From positions 14,320,587 to 14,384,586 of the forward strand of contig NC_071333.1 of assembly GCF_010183535.1 (NCBI RefSeq): DNA of 64,000 nucleotides, given 5' to 3'. The stretch's first letter is position 1; each line of letters begins with the position of its first letter. The notes beneath the pieces were generated by a model. That model was not told the origin of the DNA, did not search any database, and saw only the letters and a list, made by a program, of their open reading frames with translations. This DNA is from Caenorhabditis remanei (lineage: Eukaryota; Nematoda; Chromadorea; Rhabditida; Rhabditidae). The translations under genes were made by a program, and so were the position numbers. This document shows positions 10,523 through 20,840 of this stretch, in pieces.

Positions 10523-12223
10523 GGCTTTATTCCAGTTTAGATGTCCTTTGAAATCTCGAACGCCAAAAAAACACTAAGACGTCTCAAAAAACACTAAGAC
10601 GTCCCTTGAAACATTTAAACGTCTTTTGGGGTCCCAAAAACGCTAAGAAACGTTTAGACGCCCCAAAAAACAATAAGACTTCCTTTGAATACTTAAAAAA
10701 ACCAAGAGCTTCCTCTGACACCTGGAAGTAGTGATTACTTACAAACCAAGAGACCTTTAAGATTGCACTGGCATTTTTCTTAGGCTCAGTATCATGGAAG
10801 TAGCTGATACCTTTAAACAGAGACATCAAGGAACTTGCCGGAAATTTAGGAAAAAAGTGCAGTATTCAAAGGACGTTATGGCATTTTATGGGACGTCTAA
10901 ACATTTTATGGGACGTCTAAATATTTTTTGGAACGTCTAAGTGTTTTCGGACGTTTAAACATTCGAATGGACGTTTTAATCTTTGGCAAAAAAATCAGGG
11001 CTTGAAAGGACGTCTAAGTTTTTAAGGGACGTCTAACATGGGAATGACCCGGAGTGTCCCACCTGGAATCTTCCCATATTTTGTACACAAGTAGTGTCTG
11101 GCGTAACTAAAAGAAATAGAAAATTATCGCGGCGCTCTCTGAGGTTTCGGAGAGTTACACAATTTTTTTGGAAATTTTTGAAAATTTCGGTGTCTCCACT
11201 TTGAGGTTTCGTAACTTATTGAGTTTTTAAGCTACCGTAATGGTTTTAGGCTCATTCGATAGGCAATAACACTGACTTTAAAAAATTTTATTTGAGCTAT
11301 TGACAAAACACATAACCTGCTGAGCTGTAGTTGAAAGTATGAAAAAGTTGTCAGTGTGAGGTTTCGAAAAATGCCAAATTTCGACAATCGGGGAACTGGG
11401 GACTACCACCTGTGTACTTCTTACTCCGAGTTATGTCTGTATACGTGTTCAAATATAGGTCGAGCCTTTGAGTTACGGGAGTCATTTCAGTTTTTAGAAA
11501 AATTTTAGCTTTTCCACGTATCCCTATACGTTCAATTTTTATCAAATAATTGAAAAAATGGCCAAGTAACGAAAAAGAGGCTATAGCATGAAGTTTTGCA
11601 TTAACTAGCCATGAATGTTGTTTTTGGTGCTGTAACTTCAATATAAACGGGACTCAGTTTTTGACAACAGAACGTATAGGGATACGTGGAAAAGCTGAAA
11701 TTTTTCTGAAAATCTGAAATAACTCCCGTAACTCAAAGGCTCGACCTATATTTGAACACTTATACAGACATAACTCAGAGTAAGGAGTACAGAGGTGGTA
11801 GTCCCCAGTTCCCCGATTGTCGAAATTTGGCATTTTTCGAAACCTCACACTGACAACTTTTTCATACTTTCAACTACAGCTCAGCAGGTTATGTGTTTTG
11901 TCATTAACTCAAAGAGAAGTTTTTAAAGTCGGTGTTATTACCTATCGAATGAGCCTAAAACCATTACGGTAGCTTGAAAACTCAATAAGTTACGAGACCT
12001 CAAAGTGGAGGCACCGAAATTTTCAAAAATTTCCAAAAAAGTTGTGTAACTCCCCGAAACCTCAGAGAGCGCCTCTATAATTTTGGATTTTTCTTAGTTA
12101 CGCCAGACACTACTTGTGTACAAAATATGGGAAAATTCCAGGTGGGACACTCCGGGTCATTCCCATATAAGTGTTTTTTGGGACGTTTATCTTTTTAAAG
12201 GACATTTAAACTGGAATAGAGCC
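10523..12223. mobile_element. Inverted-repeat element B, same family as A, split by a nested palindrome
   Basis: The left end GGCTTTATTCCAGTTTAGAT recurs inverted at the right end (TAAACTGGAATAGAGCC). The interior has the same AGACGTCCCAAAAAAC words as element A. The flanks are identical 8-mers GGCAACTC (10515-10522 and 12224-12231). Without the insertion at about 11039-12165 the element would be roughly 0.57 kb, like A. No coding capacity. Confidence 0.87.
11039..12165. mobile_element. Nested long palindromic element C
   Basis: Two arms of about 495 bases (11039-11533 and 11670-12165) are near-identical inverted copies separated by a 136-base loop. The ends read TGGGAATGACCCGGAGTGTC and its reverse complement. 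It lies inside element B, so it arrived later. I could not settle the target duplication. The open frames inside are mirror images of each other and not genes. RNA from it would form a hairpin of about 0.5 kb. Confidence 0.88.
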
Positions 12224-12389
12224 GGCAACTCACACGCGTAGGAAAACAATTTAAAACCTTCTTGAAATTCAATGATACCACAATTGTGATGATTGATATA
12301 ATGAAGAACCGCATACTTCCTGATCATTAATTCGATAGTCTGAAACTCTGATTAATCAAAAATTACTTTTAAGTTGAAAGTATCAGCGA

Positions 12390-12900
12390 CGTCCCTCTAA
12401 ACATATGAAAAAGGGTAAAGAAATGCTTAGACGTCCCAAAAAACGTTTAGACGTTTCATAAGATATCAAGATATTTTCCAAATTCTAAAATGTGGTTTTG
12501 AATATTTAGACGTCCCAAAAACATTTAAACGTCTCTTGAACACTGAAAAATCAGGATCTGGCTTTGATACCTAGTGATTACCCAAAAGCAAAAAGACCAC
12601 AGAGCTTGCTTTGGCATTCTTCTCAGACTCAGCATCTAAGAAATAGTGCATATCTCAAAATAAAGACGTCCAGGAGTTTGCTCAAAATTTTAGAAAAAAT
12701 GCAAACAAGCTTCTGTTTGTCTATGCTTCAAGGAATCCGCTACTTCCAGGGTGCTGAGTTTAAGAACAATTATAGATCAAGCGTCAAGGATTTTTCTTTT
12801 GTTTAAAGGTTATCACCACTTCCCGGCGTTTTTTTCTGTATTCAAGGAACGAATATATGTTCTTTGGGGTGTGTAAACGTTGGAAAAGACGTTTTGTATT
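12390..12900. repeat. Degenerate third copy of the A/B repeat family
   Basis: Contains AGACGTCCCAAAAAACGTTT and TAGACGTCCCAAAAACATTT words at 12427-12540, then an interior (GTGATTACC..., GCTTTGGCATTCTTCTCAGAC) resembling element B near 10730-10800. Terminal repeats are not recognisable, so the copy is truncated or diverged. Confidence 0.6.
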
Positions 12901-15129
12901 TCTGAAACAGTGATGCATCATAACAAAAAGTTGTTGTAAGTTTATTTTTCAAAAACGTCAAGAATAGAAGGAGAATATCATTCACACTCTCCAACAGACC
13001 AATTGTGTATTATCGTATAAGTTCAAGGACATAAGAACGCTACAATGCAACTTGCGGGGCGTGAGATTGATTCTTCTATTTATCTTTGAGGAGATATACG
13101 ACTGGCATAGATATGGAGACACATCTTTTAGGCTCAACACTCCTTAAACCCATACTTCAAAGAAAACAATAAATTAATATTAGGTTGGTAAATAATTTTC
13201 TGCAATTTTTCGATAAAACTTTGATTTTATTTTTTCAAATCCAGAAAGATTTCTAAAATTCAAAAACCTGTTTATCAGAATTGGTAGTCTTCTGACAAGA
13301 TTTTGGTAGCTTACTGATTCTCTCTGCGTAGACCATCTATTCGAGATCACTGGAAAAGGAAACTTGCTTCTTTTTGATATCCCCTTTTTATTTGGATTCT
13401 TCCCCATTAAAATGTCGTTGAAGTTAGGCAAAATGTTTGTAATTAAAGAGAAGAAGGTTGGATTAATACGATGAATAAAAAATTATTGTCCAGCCAGATG
13501 GCAAAAATTTGTTGTGGGTTACTTTCCCAACACATGAAAAAGGTTTGCCATACTGAAAACACCGTTTTGTTATATCTCCCCGTCCTGAAGTCACATGATT
13601 TTAAATTTATTAAAATAAGAAACGTAAACATCTGATGCTACTTCCCTGTCTTCGTTCAGGAGTTCCCACTACTCCACCCAGAGTACTGAGTACCAGATTT
13701 GAAAAACCACTTTTTTCGGTTTGAGAACATCCAGAACGCGCAAATCTTAGTCCACACACTGTACTTTCCTCACATCGTTAGAGTAACAACTCAACTACTT
13801 ATTTCTAATAGATAAACAGCTTGACCATACCTGTGTTGGGTGTAAAAGTACTAAGAACCAACTTAGGTCCATGTGATGTGCCATCTCATGTTGTTTCAAA
13901 ACGTGTGGTATGTAACGACGAATTTTCTCATTCCGATAATTTGTTTCCATCCATGAACTACAGTTACATGAGTGACCCTAAAAGAAGTTGACAACCTAAG
14001 GGTGGTTTGATACAGATCCGCTTCAACGATTCCCTGCAATAACTCCAAATCTAGCACTGACTGCTGAAAGAGACGAATTTTTTCAGTCAGTACCAAGTTT
14101 CTTTTGTCGAATCTTTGGAATTAAAATGTATTTGCGTTGAAACAAAGAGACCTCTGTTAACATACACCAGCAACTTTCTTTTGAATGAAATAATTTTTAG
14201 ACCAGAAACGATTGAAAACAAAAAGACGTTTCAAAAACGCAAAAAGTTGCGTGTAAATCAAAGCTCCGTTCTCGGCGAGAAAAAAAGCGAGGAGTAAAAC
14301 TTTGACACTGTAACAAGTACTTGAGTAGGTCTACCAAACACAAAAACAACCACATCGAAAAACTACTCCTGTGCCGAGAAAACAAAACGACAACCGGCAA
14401 ACTCGAAAATTGCAGAAAATTATTTACCAACCTAATAACTAGTTGTGAGAAAATTGTCGATATAACAAAAAAATTGCGACAGTATCCACGCCAAAGTTCA
14501 CGTCTGATGCCTTAAACGGATCTCAAGGAAACACACGGATCGAGCTGGGAAAATGGAGAATGGCGATCAAAAAAGTTGATTGATCACTAGTATGAACCAA
14601 AAAGTCCAGAAGTGTATTTTTGACAAATGTTCAATATACGATTTCAAATTCTACAAGATTACCAATCGATGACAATCATGGACATGTCTCAAATAGGTTA
14701 GTTTGCTAAATTGAGCAGTTTCAGCCGGAGAAAATTAGTTTCTTGGATAAATTTTAATAGGAAACAACAGAAATATGTCAGCAACAACTAATTATAATCA
14801 AATTCCATATTTTTATCCTTCTTCCAGCATTCCCAGCCACAAAATCAAAAAACACGCCATACTTTTGACGCGGCTGATTTTCAGAAAACCTCTGACAGAT
14901 TAGGGGACATGATTTGAAAATTTCAGAAAAGCTGCTCAGAGACACTGAATCGAATGACATCAGCCATTTTTTCATGCCGATTGCAGGAGTCCTAGAAACC
15001 CAAAAAGAGGGGGACGCTCACTGTTCTTTAATGCTGTTAAATTTGATAATGGAAGATACAAATATACGTTGAATTGAATTCTGAAAGATATCATTATGAT
15101 TGCATGAAGTTTGATTTTGATAAGTTTAA
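12901..15129. other. Gene-poor stretch
   Basis: AT-rich with many short unsupported open frames. I found no splice-joined coding series and no family similarity. Parts may be old retroelement sequence, given the fragment just downstream. Confidence 0.4.
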
Positions 15130-15345
15130 TGTTGTGGCGACGCCATTTTGTGGAGTCGGGCTATTTTATGCCCGCCGACTCCCCTCTTCGGGTAGAGCAG
15201 AGATAAATAGTCATCGGTGGTGAAGGAACGACGGTGAAGACAAGAAGAGGTTCAGTGGGTTTAAGAAAGAACGATTTTCGTTCAATCTTTCTTTAGCGTC
15301 AATGTAATGATCTTGAATAATGAACTTTCTCGCTAACGACGTCTC
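15130..15345. mobile_element. Possible solo LTR or LTR remnant
   Basis: Starts TGTTGTGGCGACGCCATTTT, the kind of start seen in retroelement LTRs, followed by a GC-rich stretch and a TATA-like ATAAATA near 15203. It lies directly next to a BEL/Pao-like coding fragment. I did not find a second copy or a target duplication, so the right boundary and the identity are tentative. Confidence 0.4.
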
Positions 15346-15355
15346 TTCGACGGAG

Positions 15356-15640
15356 TTACTGCTTGAAAGCTTCATTGAACTTTCTCAACATTGATCCTGT
15401 GAAGTTTATTGTCTTCTCTGGATGGCGACGGTTCCGTTTTTCCATGATGTGACAAATCCATTTGCAGACTTTCCGTATTGTGTTGGTAAGCCTGCTCATG
15501 CTATTTGTCCTTTCGAATGGAACAATTGATGAGTAGACAGGAAGTTGCGAGTTGACTTCTACTTTCAACTGTGTCGTTGACTCTTCTGGGATTGAGCTAG
15601 GGATTATCCCAAGGCTTCTTATGAAGTACGATTCAAGTTT
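15356..15640 (-). pseudogene. BEL/Pao-type retrotransposon polyprotein fragment
   Basis: Open frame ending at 15356 on the minus strand. It contains LPVYSSIVPFERTNSMSRLT followed by a basic helix (IRKVCKWICHIM), resembling the region after the Pao RT/RNase H, usually IPxERYSSxxKLLRVTAYVxRF. No reverse-transcriptase or integrase motif adjoins, so it is a remnant. It abuts a gpx-like fragment upstream and an LTR-like stretch downstream. Confidence 0.45.
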
Positions 15641-15738
15641 ACTCGGAATCCAAATTGGTTAGACGTGGAAGATGCTGTAATCCACAGCTTTAACACTTCT
15701 TGTCGAGCGGTTCCAGATAACTGTAATTCGAATTTAAA
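15641..15738 (-). pseudogene. Decayed fragment of glutathione peroxidase exon 2
   Basis: Read on the minus strand, this stretch aligns with exon 2 of the gpx gene at 2762-2906. Shared words include TTCGAAyTACA, CGACAAG, and AACCArTTTGGATTCC at the exon end. The reading frame holds a stop and the FPCNQFG codons are damaged. No other exon is recognisable nearby. It is a duplicated, non-functional piece of a GPX gene of the same type. Confidence 0.7.
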
Positions 15739-16389
15739 AAAAACGGACCGTTTCAGGTCGTTTTATCCCGTTTCATTATACTAATTGTTTGTTATACAAA
15801 AAATTGAGTATCAGCAATAAACTGGGAAAGATTGATTGAATAAGTTTGTTTTAGAGTGAGAAATTTCACAATAAAAGGTGAAACTTTGAAGTGGGTTAAA
15901 AAGCATGTAAACCGACAAGTGAAATTATTTTCGAACGGAAATTTAGAATTTAAGAAATGTGCGGATATAACTTAATACAAATTCAATCAATGGGTTGGAA
16001 TAATGAGCTGCTGTTATAGGAAATGAAGAAAAATAATGTGGAGTATCAATAATGAGATAGACAACGACTATTCACAACGGAAGGGCAACTCTGTTTAGCT
16101 GACAACACCAAACGAAAAAAAAATTTGGGAATGAAAATGAAATTACCCTAAATATGATGGGATTGGTTGATGGAATATGTTTGTGATAGAAGAAATAATA
16201 CAATATAAATTGAAATGTTACGAAATGAAAAGAAAAATATGTGAACCGACAAATGGGAATGAATGGATCTTCAGAGTTTTTTTTTCTGAAAAATCTGATA
16301 AGAATTAACAACGGAATCTGAACACAAGGGGTGAAGTAGGGAATAAAAAGAAATACAATGATAGCATACTACGATAACTTCAATACAAT
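15739..16389. other. Intergenic, no gene seen
   Basis: AT-rich DNA 3' of the orphan gene and next to the retroelement debris. Nothing supportable. Confidence 0.5.
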
Positions 16390-18784
16390 TTAATGAATGT
16401 TCAGAGATGCAATTTCTGTTGTCAAGGAAATTTCCTTTATCTGGAATTTGTTGAAATGCTCCTCATTGTACCACTGGGCAAACCTGAAACAAAATCAAAA
16501 TACCACCATCACTTTAAACAATGTCTACCTGCGGATGAACTGAAGTGGAAAGTCAAATTTGCTTGGCGAGAAGAGCATAATATCTGGACGTTGCCTCATG
16601 ATGTATTCCATCACGTTATCCATATTCTCGTAATTCATATTACGAAAATCTTCTGGGATAACTGAATAACAGTAATAAGATGATTCTCTTCTTAATGAAT
16701 ACTTACGGCAGTCAAAGACAAAGCCCCACTGTTCTCTTGAGCATGGGAGGATGTAACATCCAGGTGGGAAATACTTGATGCCATTCGGCGGTAAGACTGC
16801 CTTTGTTTGTTCAATTCTTTGGTTGCTGCAGACGGCGACTTCCTCCTCTCTATTACATGTGATTCCCGTGTAATAGATTTCGAGCATTTTTGTCACACTG
16901 GAAGAGACATATTAACATTTGATTTGTTCTTCCATTTGATTATTTACTGAAGCGCCAACTCACATGTAAATCATTCCATCCAAGTAGTCGTCCTCTTCGT
17001 TATTTTGTTCATCTATCCATTCATGGCTCAGGGTGAGAATTTTACTGGAAAAAGAAAGAAAGTTTGGCTATAAATGTCATTTAAATACTGAATATTTTCA
17101 CATTGTGCAACATTGTGATTGCAGTTTGATTCGATACTTCCAAGACGGCTGAAAAAAGAAAACATGGCTCGAAAACTGTGAACAACAACTGACTTTTGGG
17201 CTTCGTGGTAATTATGTATCATTTTCTCAAAAGAAGTCAAAGCATATCCAGGAGCAGGATCTCGATTATAGTTTTCGGTCATCTTGAGAAAGATTCGAGA
17301 GTCAGCACACATTATAGAAATGAGTTGGATTTGTCTGTCGGTTCTGTCTTTGTTATCATTGTTCCTGTCCGGACGCTCTTCCTCTTCGATCATCTCAACT
17401 ATGGTTTTCAGGTGAGAAAGCTTTCCCAATTTAACACTACTTCTAGGGACAGTATTGATAGCGCTCTGAAAAAAAAAACAAGTTTTTTTTTCAAAAACTC
17501 AACTAAAGAATATGAGCATTTTACCTCTCTTATGAGTAGACGGAAATCCGGGCTGATCGCAAACTTTCCAGTTCCATACGTGCCTCTCAGTTCCTAAAAA
17601 ACAAAGAAATTCATCAGTGATTATCTTCTGTAGAAGGAAAAACTTGAAGAATTAACTCACACGGCACTTGAGGAGAATTCCTGTCTTGTTCTCCTTGATA
17701 TCACCAGCTGCCATGAAGAACGAGTCGTACAAAATGAGCACTTTATCTGAAACTATTCATAGTCATGGAGTCTTTTGACATCGTTACTTACCACCGTTCT
17801 CTTTCAATGCCCATTGAAGAATATACTTGTTCATTTTCTTATCATTTACGTAGATTACCACTTGCTTATCCGATGTGAGTTGTCCCTCCACAAGATTGAT
17901 TTTCGATCCTCGGAAAACGAAATCTTTCGTTGGAGTGTCAGTAGAATTTTCCAGCTAAAAAGTATTAATTTTTGTTTATAGCTTCTGAACTAACTATTTC
18001 ATCACGCTCTTGTGCTTCTGTCCGATATTTGGTCAACTTTCCGTCGGTCATCACACTGTGAAAATAGTATGGGCGATCTCCAGTGTCCTTTCCAAGAACC
18101 GTACCACTTAACATGTTGTTACGAGCATACATCAATCGACGCTGAAACGAAGGACGGTTGAATAAGAACTTAGATAGAATAGCAATTCACATTTGTCACT
18201 GTGAGTGGTTTCGGGCTTAAACTGGCAAAAGCAGTTTGTTCTTGACGCAAATCATCTGTTAGACAGCTAGCGAAGAAGGCAGGAACATTCGCTGTAAGCA
18301 ATTTGTTTTAAACTATTTGTAGTCAAGGATTTTTTTCAAAACCGTACATGGTTGGCGTGGGAGAAGATCGGTGCTTGTTTCGTCTCCAAGAAACCACCGT
18401 TTTTGTGGACAGCGAAAACCCCCGAAGGTCAAGTTGTTGAAAATAAGTTTCAATTCGATTGATTCACTGTCGACCTGCAATTATAAATGCCATTTTGAAT
18501 CATTCTAGATGAGTTTCAACATATTTTCGCAGCCTCCTGATTGATAAACTCACCATCTTGAGGATTTCATCCCTAACTTTCTCACTTGATGGTCTATTCT
18601 CATTTTCAAACCAAAACAAATTGCATTCACTCATGGATCCGGCTTTCATCACATCTTGTTCTTTCCAGACTGTTTCAAGTTTTGTCTTGAACCTTTTCAA
18701 TAGGCGTTCAGCCTCTTTCTGAAAAGCAACATGACATTGAAGAGATGAAGATGATTTGTAACTCACATGTGCAGCTTTACTCAT
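16390..18784 (-). CDS. Uncharacterised 14-exon nematode protein
   Basis: Exons 18767-18784, 18554-18718, 18348-18474, 18191-18291, 17995-18141, 17792-17954, 17661-17746, 17525-17593, 17194-17465, 17089-17148, 16964-17044, 16707-16897, 16529-16661 and 16390-16483 join in one frame to 568 residues. All junctions are GT-AG and phases match, so it is a real gene. The ATG follows a CTGTATTTTAG acceptor by 34 bases. I see no signal peptide, no transmembrane segment and no family motif that I recognise. Noticeable parts are a Lys/Glu-rich helical N-terminus, a central acidic/basic patch (EMIEEEERPDRNNDNKDRTD), and a Cys-containing C-terminal half. It is probably intracellular. No function is proposed. 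Confidence 0.8.
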
Positions 18785-20840
18785 TTCTTTCAATTGCAGA
18801 GCACCTCAAGTAGATTTTCTAAAATACAGTAACCATTACTAAGGAGTTGTAGTTTGGGACAACAAGTACGCAAAAACATAAAACTAACGAGTATGGTGGT
18901 TTATTAAGATTTTACAAGTGTCAATTGGCTTCTACACCGATTTCGACCAAGTCTGATTGGTGAAACCACTAACGTAAGATAGTTTGGATACACAATGAGC
19001 AAGTTGGCTACAGAAAAAATATAATACCAGCAGAAAAAAGGCAGGTGGCCTAACGTCTTTGATGGTGTAGATGTCACCACACACATGTTTCGGCTCTTAG
19101 TTGCAGAAACGCCTTCCGACATTCACGATGAGGTATCCTTATTACCAAAGATGATTTGCCGCAATATGCAGAGGTGGTTGTAAAACAAAGCGGCTAATTT
19201 ACAAAGCATACTGTCGAAAAAAAAGAACAATGAAACTTGAGTACAAGTTTTAGGAGGGATCACTTCTTAGTAACCGCGGGAGAACAATTTTTGGCGCCAA
19301 AATCAGAATTAATTTTACTATTTGAAAATTTGAAAATTGAAAGGGTTGCAATGTAAGAAAAGAAGAGAAACTGGTATGTGCAATATTAATTCTAATTGAA
19401 GGAAATGTAACTGTTTTAATTTCTGGTGTCTGATCTCAGAAGTTTTGTGAGAAGAGGAGCCACGTTAAGAGTGGTCAAGTCAGTCAGGTCATCACAGAGA
19501 GGCGATTGTGAATGGAATGCAGAACGATGCTCAAAAGAAGTGTCAGACAAGATATTAGAGTAATAATGGGGTCACAATTGAATGTAAGAGAAAGATAGAA
19601 AGTGAGAGTAAGAGACAAAAAGAGAGCCATATGGGATTCGAAAAGTTGCCGATTCAAGGTTGTATCAGCACATGTTCAAGGCTGTATCAGCACAGCACAT
19701 GTGACATAAAACTACTGATGTAATAAAGATTAAACATCTTTTAATTTATTTTGACCTCAATTCTTTGGAAAGGAATTGTGGGATGGGGGCGATCGAAAAC
19801 TCACCGTTGGCGTTTCGAGATTGCGTAAGCAAAAAATCCTTGCAGGTAGTATAACCATTTTTGAATTTGTTATGACGGCGACTCTTTGTTGAACCCACAA
19901 AAGCCGTTGATGGCGACCTCGGTGTCAAGTTATATTTCTCTTCCAGGGAATTTAAGGTCACCTAGTAAAAGCATAATGCAAATGACCACCGTTAGAGAGA
20001 TTTTGAAAAAAGCAATTGAAAAAATGTTAAATACCAACAACGAGCCAATGTTATTAGAACTATGGTAATCACTGTATCATTGACATTTTTGCAGCTTTAC
20101 GGTTTGCCGGATGTATTATCTTAGTTCAGTTCGTCAATGGCAAAACAACAACATCAAATTTTTGTTGCATTTGTATTGCTGGTAACAAATTACGTTTGAC
20201 AAGCTTCCTGCATATGAGTTATCCTGTCATTGCATTTTCTGTAGTTTCCATGATTCGATGTCTGAAAGTTTCTATGAGTCATCTAATTATTCGGAATTTG
20301 TCAGAACAAGAAGAGTTCTTGCATACAATCTAAGTGTTTTAGTTTTTGGCCCTCATGTCATTCTGATAATCTAATTTCTTTTAGTATCAATCGTTGGCAT
20401 TATTTGTTATACGCCCTTGTTCAAATGTTCCCCTATTCATAATAGTTGTTTCAAACACTCAATTTAATTTCAGCGTGATATGGAAAATAAAGAAAATTGT
20501 GCCTCAAATAGTTCCGGTACTTCCTACTCTAAAGTGTGTTTTAGAAATATTTCCTCATTCGTTCTCTGATTCCGAACGGTCTCTAACATCATCTTTTCAC
20601 ATCTGCATCACCACCGATTATCATCACCTTTGGGGATGAGTAATGTATAATTATCGAAAAGATTGAATTTCTGACAGCCGAGCCATAAACAAAATTTTCG
20701 AATTCTGAGAACTTACGAACTAAAAGAAATTTGATTATATGTTGAAAGTAGAGTTTGTAATCATATAAACCACATTTTTTGTTTCTTTTCGTTCAGTGTC
20801 TGCATTTTTTTTCTCTTTCTGAGTCTGTTTAATTTTTGAT
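18785..20840. other. Intergenic, no confident gene
   Basis: Contains a two-copy tandem repeat (TTCAAGGyTGTATCAGCACA) at 19653-19695. An exon-like open stretch with a TTTACTAG acceptor ends at 19961 (minus), and scattered membrane-like short frames lie at 20100-20640 (plus). These could be remains of a receptor-like gene, but I could not join them. Confidence 0.4.

Noticed and set aside
11351..11848. Two minus-strand open frames of 96 and 64 residues
   Set aside because: They lie in the two arms of palindrome C and are largely mirror copies of each other's DNA; no start context, splice sites or family similarity.
19742..19961. Minus-strand open stretch with a TTTACTAG acceptor (possible terminal exon)
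   Set aside because: The best upstream partner (ending near 20044 with GTATTT) runs into stops or the wrong phase; no recognisable product.
20100..20640. Plus-strand fragments with chemoreceptor-like hydrophobic stretches
   Set aside because: Interrupted by stops in every frame and not joinable by plausible introns; at most a very old receptor relic.
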